DNA of 37,761 nt, from the IMG/VR virus record IMGVR_UViG_3300018080_000067, positions 1 to 37,761 of that record, one strand, 5' to 3'. Position 1 is the stretch's first letter; every line of letters begins with the position of its first letter. Positions 15,914-23,820 of the stretch are shown here, piece by piece. The notes beneath the pieces are model-generated. The model saw only the letters and a list, made by a program, of their open reading frames with translations, made no database searches and had not been told where the DNA came from. The position numbers and the translations under genes are program-made. Origin of the DNA: a virus.

Positions 15914-16190
15914 CAGCGGACACGATTACGAGGACGCGAAGAAGTTCGGTGAGGTGGATTTCCTTTTTCCTCAACGACAGTACCCGTTCGGCCGGTTCGA
16001 TGTCTTAGAAGAAGAGTTTGATAAGCGTAACGTTCAAGAGAATGATTACCTCTTACTCTCTGGACCCGTGTTGATAAACGCAGTAGCCGTGACGTGTTGC
16101 ATGATGAAGTTTGGCTTTGCCAACTTGTTAGTGTTTGACGCAAGGAAGCAGACCTATGTCGAAAAAGTGTACCAAAGCAACGTGGCGTGA
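15888..16190 (+). CDS. hypothetical 100-aa protein
   Basis: ATG 15888 with GGGGAG upstream. The sequence begins MSKVWIVSNSGHDYEDAKKFG and has a Rossmann-like alternation (VWIVSNSGHDY, DYLLLSGPVLINAVAVTCC, LLVFDARKQTYV). That pattern suggests a small nucleotide-related alpha/beta fold, but no known family is recognised. Confidence 0.6.
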   Translation: MSKVWIVSNSGHDYEDAKKFGEVDFLFPQRQYPFGRFDVLEEEFDKRNVQENDYLLLSGPVLINAVAVTCCMMKFGFANLLVFDARKQTYVEKVYQSNVA

Positions 16191-16317
16191 ACGCTGTAGG
16201 AGTTGTCAAGACTTAGAGATAAGTCCTAACTACTATTGTCATAAACATAGGAGGTTATTATATGTCCCTGCAACAAGCAAAAAAGAACTTCGAGAAAATA
16301 GAAGAAGCGACAAATGA
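16156..16317 (+). CDS. hypothetical 53-aa Cys-rich basic protein
   Basis: ATG 16156 with AAGGAAG upstream. MSKKCTKATWRERCRSCQD ... YYCHKHRR has C, CxxC and CxH, suggesting a zinc site. It overlaps the next gene by 56 bases, which lowers confidence. Confidence 0.4.
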   Translation: MSKKCTKATWRERCRSCQDLEISPNYYCHKHRRLLYVPATSKKELRENRRSDK

Positions 16318-16735
16318 GCTGGTATCCTACTTTGAGGAGATAACTCAAGTAGCTGGTGGTCTGTCAATTGAAGAGCTCGCTGAGTGGAAGCTTTTGTTTA
16401 AGAGAACCAGAGAGCATTTTAAAACTTACAAGAGCAAGTTTGGTGGCTTTAACCAAAAGCTTGACTTCCCGTTCGTCGATAAGATGATCGATGAGCAAAG
16501 AGAGAACATCGAGGTTGACGGCACGAGACTTTATCCAGGCATGACAGGGTTCTTCGACGTGGAAAAAGGAAATGATATACCGGAGGAATTTCAAAAGGTA
16601 GAGGTGGATAAGACAAAGCTTAAAAAGCATTGTGAAAAGCTTTTGGAAAGTGGTAAGCCTCTCCCTACTTGGGTCAAGAAGCATTTACAACCAGAGGTTC
16701 GCACTAGGAAAATGAGCAACCGCAATGGCGGATGA
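16262..16735 (+). CDS. hypothetical 157-aa protein
   Basis: ATG 16262 with an excellent AGGAGG site. The N-terminal half is a coiled coil (QQAKKNFEKIEEATNELVSYFEEI). The second half contains DGTRLYPGMTGFFDVEKGN and ends with a basic stretch (CEKLLESGKPLPTWVKKHLQPEVRTRK). No family is recognised. It lies directly before the putative ssDNA-binding protein gene, and its strong ribosome site suggests high expression, so a role in replication or recombination is plausible. Confidence 0.65.
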   Translation: MSLQQAKKNFEKIEEATNELVSYFEEITQVAGGLSIEELAEWKLLFKRTREHFKTYKSKFGGFNQKLDFPFVDKMIDEQRENIEVDGTRLYPGMTGFFDVEKGNDIPEEFQKVEVDKTKLKKHCEKLLESGKPLPTWVKKHLQPEVRTRKMSNRNGG

Positions 16736-16752
16736 ACAAGGAGAAATAAACA

Positions 16753-17472
16753 ATGGGAAAAATGAAAAAGAAAGATGAGCAAGGTATAGTACCAAAGCAC
16801 ATCGAACAAGGCCAAGAGGGAATGGAGAACGTCGAACAAAGCGATCTCATAATCCCTCGACTCGTGATCATGCAGGCGCTGAGTCCGCTTGTTGAAAACG
16901 GGGAGAAGAAACCAGGAGAGATAGTAAACTCTCTCACTGGTGAAACGTGGATAGGTTTAGAGGAGCAAAAGAACTTTATTCCTGTTTACCACTTTAAAGA
17001 ATGGATACACTGGGGCGATCGTGATTCTAACGAAGGTATTTTAGATCGATCATTGGATCCTGAAAGCGACCTGGCTATCAGCGTGAAGCGTGGCGAAAAG
17101 AACGAGAAGGGGAAGATGAAGATAACTGAGTACCATAACTTTATCGCCGTCTTTCCTGAGCACGGAATTCATCAACCTGTGATAGTTCCCTGCTGTCGCT
17201 CAAATCACAAGCACGGTAGAGCGCTGATTGGCCTGGCCAAGTATCGCGGTAGTCATCCTCTTTACGCGGGTGTCTACAACATAGGAACTCAAAAGGAAGA
17301 AAACCAGCAAGGACAAAAGTACTTTGCCTTCCAGTTCGAGAACGACGGATGGGTTCCTGAAAATCAATACGAAGAGGTCAAAGACTTCTATCAGTTGATT
17401 AAATCTATGGCGTGGAAAGACGCTGGTCCTGTGGAGGAAGTGGATACCGCTCCGGTGTCTGACGAACTCTAA
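16753..17472 (+). CDS. putative phage single-stranded DNA-binding protein
   Basis: 239 residues from ATG 16753 behind AAGGAGAAATAAACA. IIPRLVIMQALSPLV...GEIVNSLTGETW (about 33-66) and the beta-rich core with HNFIAVFPEHGIHQPVIVPCC and KYFAFQFENDGW resemble a phage family often annotated as ssDNA-binding. The C-terminus is acidic (VEEVDTAPVSDEL), as in SSB-type proteins that recruit partners through acidic tails. Position before the primase-helicase supports a replication role. The biochemical assignment is inference. Confidence 0.5.
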   Translation: MGKMKKKDEQGIVPKHIEQGQEGMENVEQSDLIIPRLVIMQALSPLVENGEKKPGEIVNSLTGETWIGLEEQKNFIPVYHFKEWIHWGDRDSNEGILDRSLDPESDLAISVKRGEKNEKGKMKITEYHNFIAVFPEHGIHQPVIVPCCRSNHKHGRALIGLAKYRGSHPLYAGVYNIGTQKEENQQGQKYFAFQFENDGWVPENQYEEVKDFYQLIKSMAWKDAGPVEEVDTAPVSDEL

Positions 17473-17750
17473 TGAAGAACTGCGCCATAGGTGGTTGCTC
17501 AAAACGGAGCAGAACTAACTGCCCCATGTGTGCGCATTGGACTCCCTCGAGGGGCTCGCGCTACTATAAGTGTGGACAGTATTACCTTACGAGGATAACG
17601 TGCGACAACGAATCCTGCGAGGGCTGTCAGTGGTACGAGGTTCCCATAGGGGATGGAAGACCAAACCTCTCTGGCGTCGACTGGGACGATCCAGAGGATA
17701 GAAAAAGATACTTTAGAAGGTATCAAAGAAGGAGACGATCAGATGACTAA
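17472..17750 (+). CDS. Cys-rich putative zinc-binding protein
   Basis: 92 residues, start overlapping the upstream stop. CAIGGC, CPMC, CGQYY and CDNESCEGC give at least eight cysteines, enough for two zinc sites, followed by an Arg-rich tail (RYFRRYQRRRRSDD). Not recognised; nucleic-acid binding is a reasonable guess. Confidence 0.6.
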   Translation: MKNCAIGGCSKRSRTNCPMCAHWTPSRGSRYYKCGQYYLTRITCDNESCEGCQWYEVPIGDGRPNLSGVDWDDPEDRKRYFRRYQRRRRSDD

Positions 17751-17964
17751 ATCAGAAGCAATAGAGTACTTGGAAAAGATAGAAGAAGATGAACCCGTGT
17801 TTATCTTAAGGGGACAGGACAAGGTAGCGCCGGAAGCGATATCCCTATGGGTTTGCAAAGCTGGCATGATGAACGCGAAACCGGAAAAGCTCAAGGGAGC
17901 GATGGATGTGCGCGTACAGATGCTGGACTGGCAGGCACAAAACTTATGCAAGGTTCCGGACTAA
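17743..17964 (+). CDS. conserved-looking small phage protein
   Basis: 73 residues from ATG 17743 behind GGAG. MTKSEAIEYLEKIEEDEPVFILRGQDKVAPEAISLWV looks like a common small phage protein type that begins with a helix and then an EPVF(I/V)LR strand. The function is unknown. Confidence 0.6.
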   Translation: MTKSEAIEYLEKIEEDEPVFILRGQDKVAPEAISLWVCKAGMMNAKPEKLKGAMDVRVQMLDWQAQNLCKVPD

Positions 17965-18071
17965 AATGCCGCCACCTGCCCGGTAAAGCTATCAACAAGA
18001 AGAGATGGATTTACCGATGTAAGAAGTGTAAACAGATCTTTATTGATCATCCGCTAACGAGGATAAAATGA
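17946..18071 (+). CDS. 41-aa zinc-ribbon-like microprotein
   Basis: ATG 17946, overlapping the upstream gene by 19 bases. MQGSGLKCRHLPGKAINKKRWIYRCKKCKQIF has CxH and CxxC in the spacing of a minimal zinc ribbon. Its stop overlaps the next start as ATGA. Short, so tentative. Confidence 0.5.
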   Translation: MQGSGLKCRHLPGKAINKKRWIYRCKKCKQIFIDHPLTRIK

Positions 18072-18247
18072 CTTTACAATATGACGAAATTATTGCAACT
18101 ACAAAGAAGGCTGTGCTCTATCGCTTTGACGACGAGGAACATTGGATTCCCGAGTCACAGATCATCGATCGCGATCCAGAGTACTGTACGGTAGAGGTAG
18201 AAGACTGGCTCGTGGAAAAGAAAGGCTTAGAAGCTTATGAAGTTTAG
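18068..18247 (+). CDS. hypothetical 59-aa protein
   Basis: ATG 18068 overlaps the previous stop (ATGA) and the TAG lies at 18245-18247. The product MTLQYDEIIATTKKAVLYRF...EEHWIPESQIIDRD is acidic. It has the AxLYxF...EHWIPxSQI pattern of small phage proteins. It fills an otherwise empty 165-base gap. Function unknown. Confidence 0.6.
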   Translation: MTLQYDEIIATTKKAVLYRFDDEEHWIPESQIIDRDPEYCTVEVEDWLVEKKGLEAYEV

Positions 18248-18419
18248 TATAGAAGTAGATGATAAGTTTTCTCCAATTGCCGAGGCTCTTATCAAGAGAT
18301 TAAACTTATTTACTATTCCTCCTTTTTATATAATGGTCTATGATTATACTTTAGTTAGATCGTTAGGAGAAGAAAGAATAGCTTTAGTAAACGACGTCCT
18401 CTATAAGGTAGAAATATGA
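18237..18419 (+). CDS. hypothetical 60-aa protein
   Basis: MKFSIEVDDKFSPIAEALIKRLNLF... overlaps both neighbours, and its stop overlaps the primase start as ATGA. A small alpha/beta fragment, not recognised. AT content is higher than in its neighbours. Confidence 0.5.
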   Translation: MKFSIEVDDKFSPIAEALIKRLNLFTIPPFYIMVYDYTLVRSLGEERIALVNDVLYKVEI

Positions 18420-21214
18420 TCTCAGATCTTGAAAAGTGGCTTGATAAGTTCGCCGTTGATGTGGAAGAAAACAGCGACGAGTGGTACACCGTGCTCTGTC
18501 CGTTTCACGAGGACACTCATCCTTCTGGCTTCATCAATAAAGAGAGTCAGAGGTTTCATTGTAAAACTTGTGGAGCAAAAGGAGACGCGTATGAATTCTT
18601 TTCTCGTATCATAGGGGCTCCACGTAAGGACGTGATTAAACTCATCAGTGGTAATGATAAGGTTCTCCCACAGGATAAGATCTATAAGCTACACGAGACA
18701 CTTTTAAAGAACAAAAAGATCTTAACGACGTTGCAAGACGAGAAGGGGATCAATGCTGAGACCGTGATCAAGTATCAGCTGGGATGGGATAAAACTAGAG
18801 TCACGATCCCTATCTACGACACTACACATGACGTTGTAAATATTCGCAAGTGGTCTCCGACCAAGCATAAGTTTAAGATCATAAATCAAACTGGGTTCGG
18901 TGGAGCAAGACTTTATCCTATCGCAGCGTTAGATCATTCTACCATCATCATCACAGAAGGAGAGCTCAAAGCTTTACTACTTCAACAGCTCGGGTTCTCT
19001 AACGCGTTGGCTCCGACCGGTGGAGCTGGAACATGGCAGAAGGATTGGAACCATCTTTTCAAAGGAAAGATAGTCTACATAATGTACGACATTGATAAGG
19101 CAGGAAAGGCAGGTGCTCAAAGAGTAGCGAGCGCGTTACATAGCGTAGCGACCAGCGTAAGGATAGTCAACTTGCCTATGAACATCAAGGAATTCCCTAC
19201 TGGTGATATCACAGATTTTGTGGTGGAGCTTGGACACGGCAAGAAGGACGTTGATGAGCTCATTGATAAAGCTGGTGAGTGGGAACCCGTTGAAGTTTAC
19301 TCACTGGACGTAGAGGACGAGGAGCCGATCAACTGTACGCTGGCTGAGTCTTCTGATGCTAAGTACTTTTTCAAGTCCATTCGAACACAGGTGGTAGCAT
19401 CAGCAAAGGACGTAGCACCCTACATAGTTCCTACGGAGCTTCAAATTACGTGTATGAAGGATAAGGATTATTGTGGACTTTGTCCTGTAAATAATACATC
19501 TGATTTTAAAACAAAGGTTGTGATTTCAGATAAACATCCTATCTTGCTCGAGCTCATTGACATAAGGGTAGACGACGTAAGGAAGGTTCTTAAAAAGGTA
19601 GCAAGGATACCTCGGCCTTGTGAAGAGTTCACGATTGAAATTGAGAAGACGAGGAACGTAGAAGAGGTAAGGTTAATCCCACAGCTGTCTATCGGATCGA
19701 CCGATGACACGCATGTTGTTCGCCGTGCGTTTTACGTGGGCAATGACATGGAGTCCAACGTGACTTACGAGATAGAAGCTCGAGTGTTGCCAGAGCCAAA
19801 AACGCAGTACGCCACGCTGCTAATCTATCACGCCAAGCCATCGGTGGACTCCTTGTCAGTGTTCAAGTTAGAACGAGACTTAAGTATCTTTCAGCCAGAG
19901 CGTTGGACAATGGAAAGCGTCGAAGAAAAGTTGAATGATATCTATGGAGATTTATCTGCTAACGTGACACGAATATATGAAAGACAACCGCTTCATCTCG
20001 TACTTGATTTAGCTTATCACTCTGTTCTTTACCTCCGTTTTCAAGATCAGATGATCAAGGGATGGGTTGAAGCTTTAATCTTGGGAGACAGCGGACAAGG
20101 TAAATCTGAAACGACCTCAAAATTGAAGGACTTCTACGGGCTCGGTGAAAAGATCGATGCTAAAGGTGCGAGCGTGGCAGGGCTCGTAGGAGGACTTCAG
20201 GAAACGGGTAAACGCTGGTTCGTATCGTGGGGTGTTATTACGCTCAACGATCGAAGGCTTGTTATATTGGAAGAAGTGAAAGGACTTGCTCCAGAGGTTA
20301 TATCTAAGTTGACAGAGGTTAGATCCTCTGGTATCGCTGAAGTTAGTAAAGTGGAAAAAGCTCGAACGAATGCTCGTACTCGGCTCGTGTGGATCTCTAA
20401 CCCACGATCGGACCGGCGCTTACTATCTTATAACTTTGGAGTGGAAGCAATTAAAGAGCTCATCGGAACGTTGGAAGATGTTCGTCGCTTTGACATAGCG
20501 ATCATTGTAACCAGTGGAGAGGTTAACCGAAAGGTAATAAACATCTCAGAAAAGGATAGGCCAAAGCATAAGCACAAATATAAAAGCGAGCTTTGTAGGG
20601 ATCTTATCTTATGGGCATGGTCAAGAAACATTGATCAAGTCAAGTTCGAAGATGAGGCAGTACAAGCCATCTTGGATGAAGCCTCCCTTCTGGGAAAGAA
20701 GTACGTTTCCAATATCCCACTTATCGAAGCAGCGGATCAACGATTGAAGCTGGCTAGGTTAGCCACGGCTCTAGCAGTACGTACGTATAGCTGCGAAGGA
20801 GACGCCGTCTTAGTACGTCCGTGCCACGTAGAGTATGTTTCCTATTTTCTTGATTACATCTACTCTAGGAACTCGTTTGGCTACGCAGACTACTCTCGCA
20901 TGGTTAAAACAGAGAACGAGCTTCGTGATCCTAAGGAAGTAAGACAGAGGATTGAATCTATTCCCTACGCTAAGGACGTTGTACAGTCTATGTTGGACTC
21001 TACAAACTTCACAGCGTTCGACGTGAGCGATTGGACTGAGTTTGCTTTAGAAGAGGCTCGGGGCCTAACTGGTTTTCTGGTTAGAAAGAACGCGATAAAA
21101 AGAGTGCGTAGGGGATACATGAAAACTTCTCCATTTATCGTACTACTAAAAGAACTTCTTAACACAGGAAACTTAAAGAATGAAGCTCGGAATGAGGAGG
21201 ACGAAGAGATATGA
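18416..21214 (+). CDS. primase fused to MCM-like replicative helicase
   Basis: 932 residues. A CHC2-type zinc finger (C28, H31, C49, C52) and a TOPRIM fold (IIITEGELKALLL near 180; YIMYDIDKAG near 222) form a DnaG-like primase. Residues about 300-540 resemble an MCM N-terminal OB region with a Cys cluster (CMKDKDYCGLC). The AAA+ module has Walker A GDSGQGKS (about 557-564), GASVAGL, Walker B LVILEEV (about 614), NARTRLVWISNPR (sensor 1 region, about 655-662) and DVRRFD (about 686-691, arginine-finger-like). This motif order is that of MCM helicases, not RecA-type DnaB. It should unwind and prime at the phage fork. Confidence 0.85.
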   Translation: MISDLEKWLDKFAVDVEENSDEWYTVLCPFHEDTHPSGFINKESQRFHCKTCGAKGDAYEFFSRIIGAPRKDVIKLISGNDKVLPQDKIYKLHETLLKNKKILTTLQDEKGINAETVIKYQLGWDKTRVTIPIYDTTHDVVNIRKWSPTKHKFKIINQTGFGGARLYPIAALDHSTIIITEGELKALLLQQLGFSNALAPTGGAGTWQKDWNHLFKGKIVYIMYDIDKAGKAGAQRVASALHSVATSVRIVNLPMNIKEFPTGDITDFVVELGHGKKDVDELIDKAGEWEPVEVYSLDVEDEEPINCTLAESSDAKYFFKSIRTQVVASAKDVAPYIVPTELQITCMKDKDYCGLCPVNNTSDFKTKVVISDKHPILLELIDIRVDDVRKVLKKVARIPRPCEEFTIEIEKTRNVEEVRLIPQLSIGSTDDTHVVRRAFYVGNDMESNVTYEIEARVLPEPKTQYATLLIYHAKPSVDSLSVFKLERDLSIFQPERWTMESVEEKLNDIYGDLSANVTRIYERQPLHLVLDLAYHSVLYLRFQDQMIKGWVEALILGDSGQGKSETTSKLKDFYGLGEKIDAKGASVAGLVGGLQETGKRWFVSWGVITLNDRRLVILEEVKGLAPEVISKLTEVRSSGIAEVSKVEKARTNARTRLVWISNPRSDRRLLSYNFGVEAIKELIGTLEDVRRFDIAIIVTSGEVNRKVINISEKDRPKHKHKYKSELCRDLILWAWSRNIDQVKFEDEAVQAILDEASLLGKKYVSNIPLIEAADQRLKLARLATALAVRTYSCEGDAVLVRPCHVEYVSYFLDYIYSRNSFGYADYSRMVKTENELRDPKEVRQRIESIPYAKDVVQSMLDSTNFTAFDVSDWTEFALEEARGLTGFLVRKNAIKRVRRGYMKTSPFIVLLKELLNTGNLKNEARNEEDEEI

Positions 21215-21378
21215 GGTCATGTGTAATTTGCAAAGATTTTTATGATTGCATAAAGTGCAAGACTAAAAGGGATAGCGCTTTGCAGACTTATAAAGCCACG
21301 GACCTAAATAAACAGTATCGAAAGACAGCAGATAACTGTGGCAACTACAAACAACTGGAGTATCATTATGAACTGTGA
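21211..21378 (+). CDS. 55-aa Cys-rich protein
   Basis: ATG 21211 with GAGGAGG upstream, inside the end of the primase gene; stop TGA at 21376-21378. MRSCVICKDFYDCIKCKTKRD has CxxC then CxxC, and a fifth Cys (NCGNY) follows. A likely single zinc site. It overlaps the next gene, which is also Cys-rich. Confidence 0.6.
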   Translation: MRSCVICKDFYDCIKCKTKRDSALQTYKATDLNKQYRKTADNCGNYKQLEYHYEL

Positions 21379-21664
21379 ACTTTGGAGAGAAAAGTGCGGT
21401 CCTTGCATGCATTTGCTTTGTGGGCATGAAGACGTCGACTGGCCTTGCGATCTTGAAAATAATCCAGATCCTTGTGACGCGTACACAGCGCGTTGCATAG
21501 GCTGTGCAAACTTAGAGGACGAAAGAGGAGAGGAATTCTTTATCTATCATTGTAGATATCCCGCTTCAACGAACAAGTGGGTTGAAGTAGTGAGAGGAGA
21601 AGATATCGAGGAAGCATTGAAAGTATGGCGTTGTCCGTTGCAACCGATGGGAGAACAGAAATGA
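21368..21664 (+). CDS. 98-aa Cys-rich protein
   Basis: ATG 21368 with GGAG upstream. Ten or more cysteines, including CELWREKCGPC, CDLENNPDPCD, CIGC and HCRYP, suggest several metal or iron-sulphur sites. Not recognised. It sits between the helicase and the flavoprotein fusion, so an electron-transfer or regulatory link to that enzyme is conceivable but unproven. Confidence 0.6.
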   Translation: MNCELWREKCGPCMHLLCGHEDVDWPCDLENNPDPCDAYTARCIGCANLEDERGEEFFIYHCRYPASTNKWVEVVRGEDIEEALKVWRCPLQPMGEQK

Positions 21665-22848
21665 GTAGATATATCTTAGGAACTGGAATTAACGCGTTGA
21701 TCTTTGCCTACTACAATCCTGACTTTAAGATCATAGACCCGCTGAACGATAGTCTAAAGCCGATGCCCAAGATCATGGATCACGTTGTAACGCTACACGA
21801 TACAACGGAAACCAGAGAGCTTTTAAAAGATATAGGATGGGATTCATTACCAGCTCATCTCCCTATCAAATATTTCTTCAACGGTAAGTACTATCCCTAT
21901 ATGCCCGAGCCTGTTGTCTCCGACTACGTTCAAAAGAAGATGGGAGGTAGGGAAGATCTTATGGATAGGGATAGAACTCTTAGTGTTCCCGGAGATACTT
22001 TTAATTTCTTGGAAAATAAAATTACAGATATCTATGAACGTTTAATGGAGGACGTCGTAGTTCATCATGATGAGTTGTTGAGCATCACACCTGAGTACAT
22101 CAAGCTCAATAAGGAAGGGAGGTTAAGATATGAATTTATTGTATCAACTATTCCAGCTAACTTTTTCTGGAATTACTGGCAGGGGAGGAAGCCTGAAGCC
22201 CTGGATCTTAAATATGGCGGAGCTACATTTAAGGTGTGCGATAATGCACCAGAGCAGAACACTGATAAGTTTGCATTCGCCTACTTCGCTGATGCCCGTC
22301 CCTACCATAGGGTGTTTGGCCTGCGAGATAAGTATGTCTATGAGTATTCGGGAAAATATGACATCCCGAATGCCTCCTATCTTCCCGTGTCCTACATCAA
22401 GACAGATAAGCATAACATCCCACCTGATAGGATCCTCTTTTGTGGTAGACATGCCACGTGGAGACACTGGTGGAAAATCCAGGATACTATTCGATTGTCC
22501 CGCTCTCGTTTTACTTGGGAAAGCATGTGGAACAGACAAGCCTTCTTCCAGACAAACTTCTCAGATCTCAATAGGGACACTGGGGAGCTTACAGAAGATA
22601 CTATATACTACATTACCTGCTTAACCGGAGAGCTTCATGAAATGCTTCAGGAGCTTAATTGGAAAAAGTGGAAACCTGGGGATAAGCCTGATCGAGCTAA
22701 GGTACTAACTGAGTACATAGACGCAGTTAAGTTTTTAATGGCTATCGGAGCCATCTGGGATTTTGATCCTGAAGAAATACATAGAGAATTTATTCGGAAG
22801 TCAAATGAGGTGGAGGAAAAGTATTATGATCGAGATGCATCTGACTAG
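21661..22848 (+). CDS. FAD-dependent amine-oxidase-like protein fused to all-alpha dUTPase/MazG-like domain
   Basis: 395 residues from ATG 21661. Residues 1 to about 290 look like a flavoprotein: ILGTGINALIFAYY with a Rossmann GxGxxxL loop at the N-terminus, then EFIVSTIPANFFW, and FCGRHATWRHWWKIQDTI near the end, the usual second FAD contact. Residues about 305-395 (TCLTGELHEMLQELNWKKWK ... LTEYIDAVKFLMAIG ... EIHREFIRKSNEVEEKYY) match the helical EELxE/ExxD core of dimeric dUTPases or MazG pyrophosphohydrolases. Such a fusion just upstream of ThyX suggests supply of dUMP plus a redox step on a pyrimidine nucleotide. Substrates are inferred. Confidence 0.7.
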   Translation: MSRYILGTGINALIFAYYNPDFKIIDPLNDSLKPMPKIMDHVVTLHDTTETRELLKDIGWDSLPAHLPIKYFFNGKYYPYMPEPVVSDYVQKKMGGREDLMDRDRTLSVPGDTFNFLENKITDIYERLMEDVVVHHDELLSITPEYIKLNKEGRLRYEFIVSTIPANFFWNYWQGRKPEALDLKYGGATFKVCDNAPEQNTDKFAFAYFADARPYHRVFGLRDKYVYEYSGKYDIPNASYLPVSYIKTDKHNIPPDRILFCGRHATWRHWWKIQDTIRLSRSRFTWESMWNRQAFFQTNFSDLNRDTGELTEDTIYYITCLTGELHEMLQELNWKKWKPGDKPDRAKVLTEYIDAVKFLMAIGAIWDFDPEEIHREFIRKSNEVEEKYYDRDASD

Positions 22849-22948
22849 TATCTTTGCCGGATTTTGCTTAGGCTTTATCACCGGTATCGGAGCGACGTTT
22901 GTATTAATGGTCTTAATAGATTTACAAATCAAAAAAGGAGGAAACTAA
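22826..22948 (+). CDS. 40-aa membrane microprotein
   Basis: ATG 22826 with GGAGG upstream; the stop overlaps the ThyX start (TAATG). The product is essentially one transmembrane helix (IFAGFCLGFITGIGATFVLMVLI) with a basic tail DLQIKKGGN. Function unknown. Confidence 0.55.
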   Translation: MIEMHLTSIFAGFCLGFITGIGATFVLMVLIDLQIKKGGN

Positions 22949-23820
22949 TGTTTAATTCATTCTTTGGCGAAATGCCTAAGACAAAATTCACGCCGTTGTA
23001 TCGACCGAGGATTGTGGTCGAATGCCCTAACATGGATGAGATGATTCCTCGTCTTAAAAAGGTGATCGGAGCAACCTGGGCGGAGGACATTAACGAAGCG
23101 TTTGTTTTGGGAAAAGAAGAAAAGCTTTTCAAGGGAACCGCGTTGTGGCAAGGACTTGAATATCTGCAGTTCTTCATCACGATTGAAAACGTGTCAAGGG
23201 TTTTCACTCATCAACTCGTAAGGATGAGGATCGGAGCGACGTACAGTCAGCAGTGTTCCGGGGATTCCGATTGGAGACATCATGATGTTCTCTATCCACC
23301 TTCCCTATCTGCAGAAAAGTTCGAAGAGTATTGTAGACGCGCTTTGCAAAATAAGATGGACTACGCCAGAATGATCGATGAAGGATACTCAGTACAGGAA
23401 GCTCGCTACATGATGCAGCAAAACTACTCAACCTTCATCATGATGAATATCAACATGGCTGCGCTGGCGCCGTTCATTAAGAAACGCATGTGTCCTCAGA
23501 CACAGTGCTGGGAGATGATCACGGTGGTCAGAGAGATTCGTAGACAAATCTTAAATCTGCGACCGATATTTACTCCTATGCTTGAAGATGAATGCAGGAA
23601 AGGAGCTTGTTTCTGGGCACGCTCTATTCAAGCTAATGATCCCGAAGCACACACGAACCTCTATAAAGAGGATGGAACTCATATGCTTAAAGGAGCCATG
23701 ACGGGAATGTATCAACAAGTTAAAAGCGTTTATCCAAAAACACATCAGGAAATGATTCATAAAGAAGGCTATGGCGATCATTACTACATCGGTGCAACGA
23801 GGACAGATCCATGGGATTAG
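22948..23820 (+). CDS. thyX: flavin-dependent thymidylate synthase (ThyX)
   Basis: 290 residues from ATG 22948 behind AAAGGAGG. The family core is visible: FTHQLVRMRIGATYSQQ (residues 87-102) in the place of the ThyX motif, and EARYMMQQNYSTFIMMNINMAALAPF followed by KKRMCPQTQCWEM, which carries the conserved Arg and the Gln-x-x-Glu. ThyX makes dTMP from dUMP using FAD, NADPH and methylene-tetrahydrofolate. The signature here is R-M-R instead of R-H-R, so activity or substrate may be altered. It neighbours the dUTPase-like fusion and a dNMP kinase, forming a pyrimidine module. Confidence 0.82.
   Translation: MFNSFFGEMPKTKFTPLYRPRIVVECPNMDEMIPRLKKVIGATWAEDINEAFVLGKEEKLFKGTALWQGLEYLQFFITIENVSRVFTHQLVRMRIGATYSQQCSGDSDWRHHDVLYPPSLSAEKFEEYCRRALQNKMDYARMIDEGYSVQEARYMMQQNYSTFIMMNINMAALAPFIKKRMCPQTQCWEMITVVREIRRQILNLRPIFTPMLEDECRKGACFWARSIQANDPEAHTNLYKEDGTHMLKGAMTGMYQQVKSVYPKTHQEMIHKEGYGDHYYIGATRTDPWD

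Noticed and set aside
22130-22624. 164-codon alternative plus-strand frame inside the flavoprotein fusion
   Set aside because: Out of frame with a gene whose motifs are intact; composition is atypical and there is no ribosome site.
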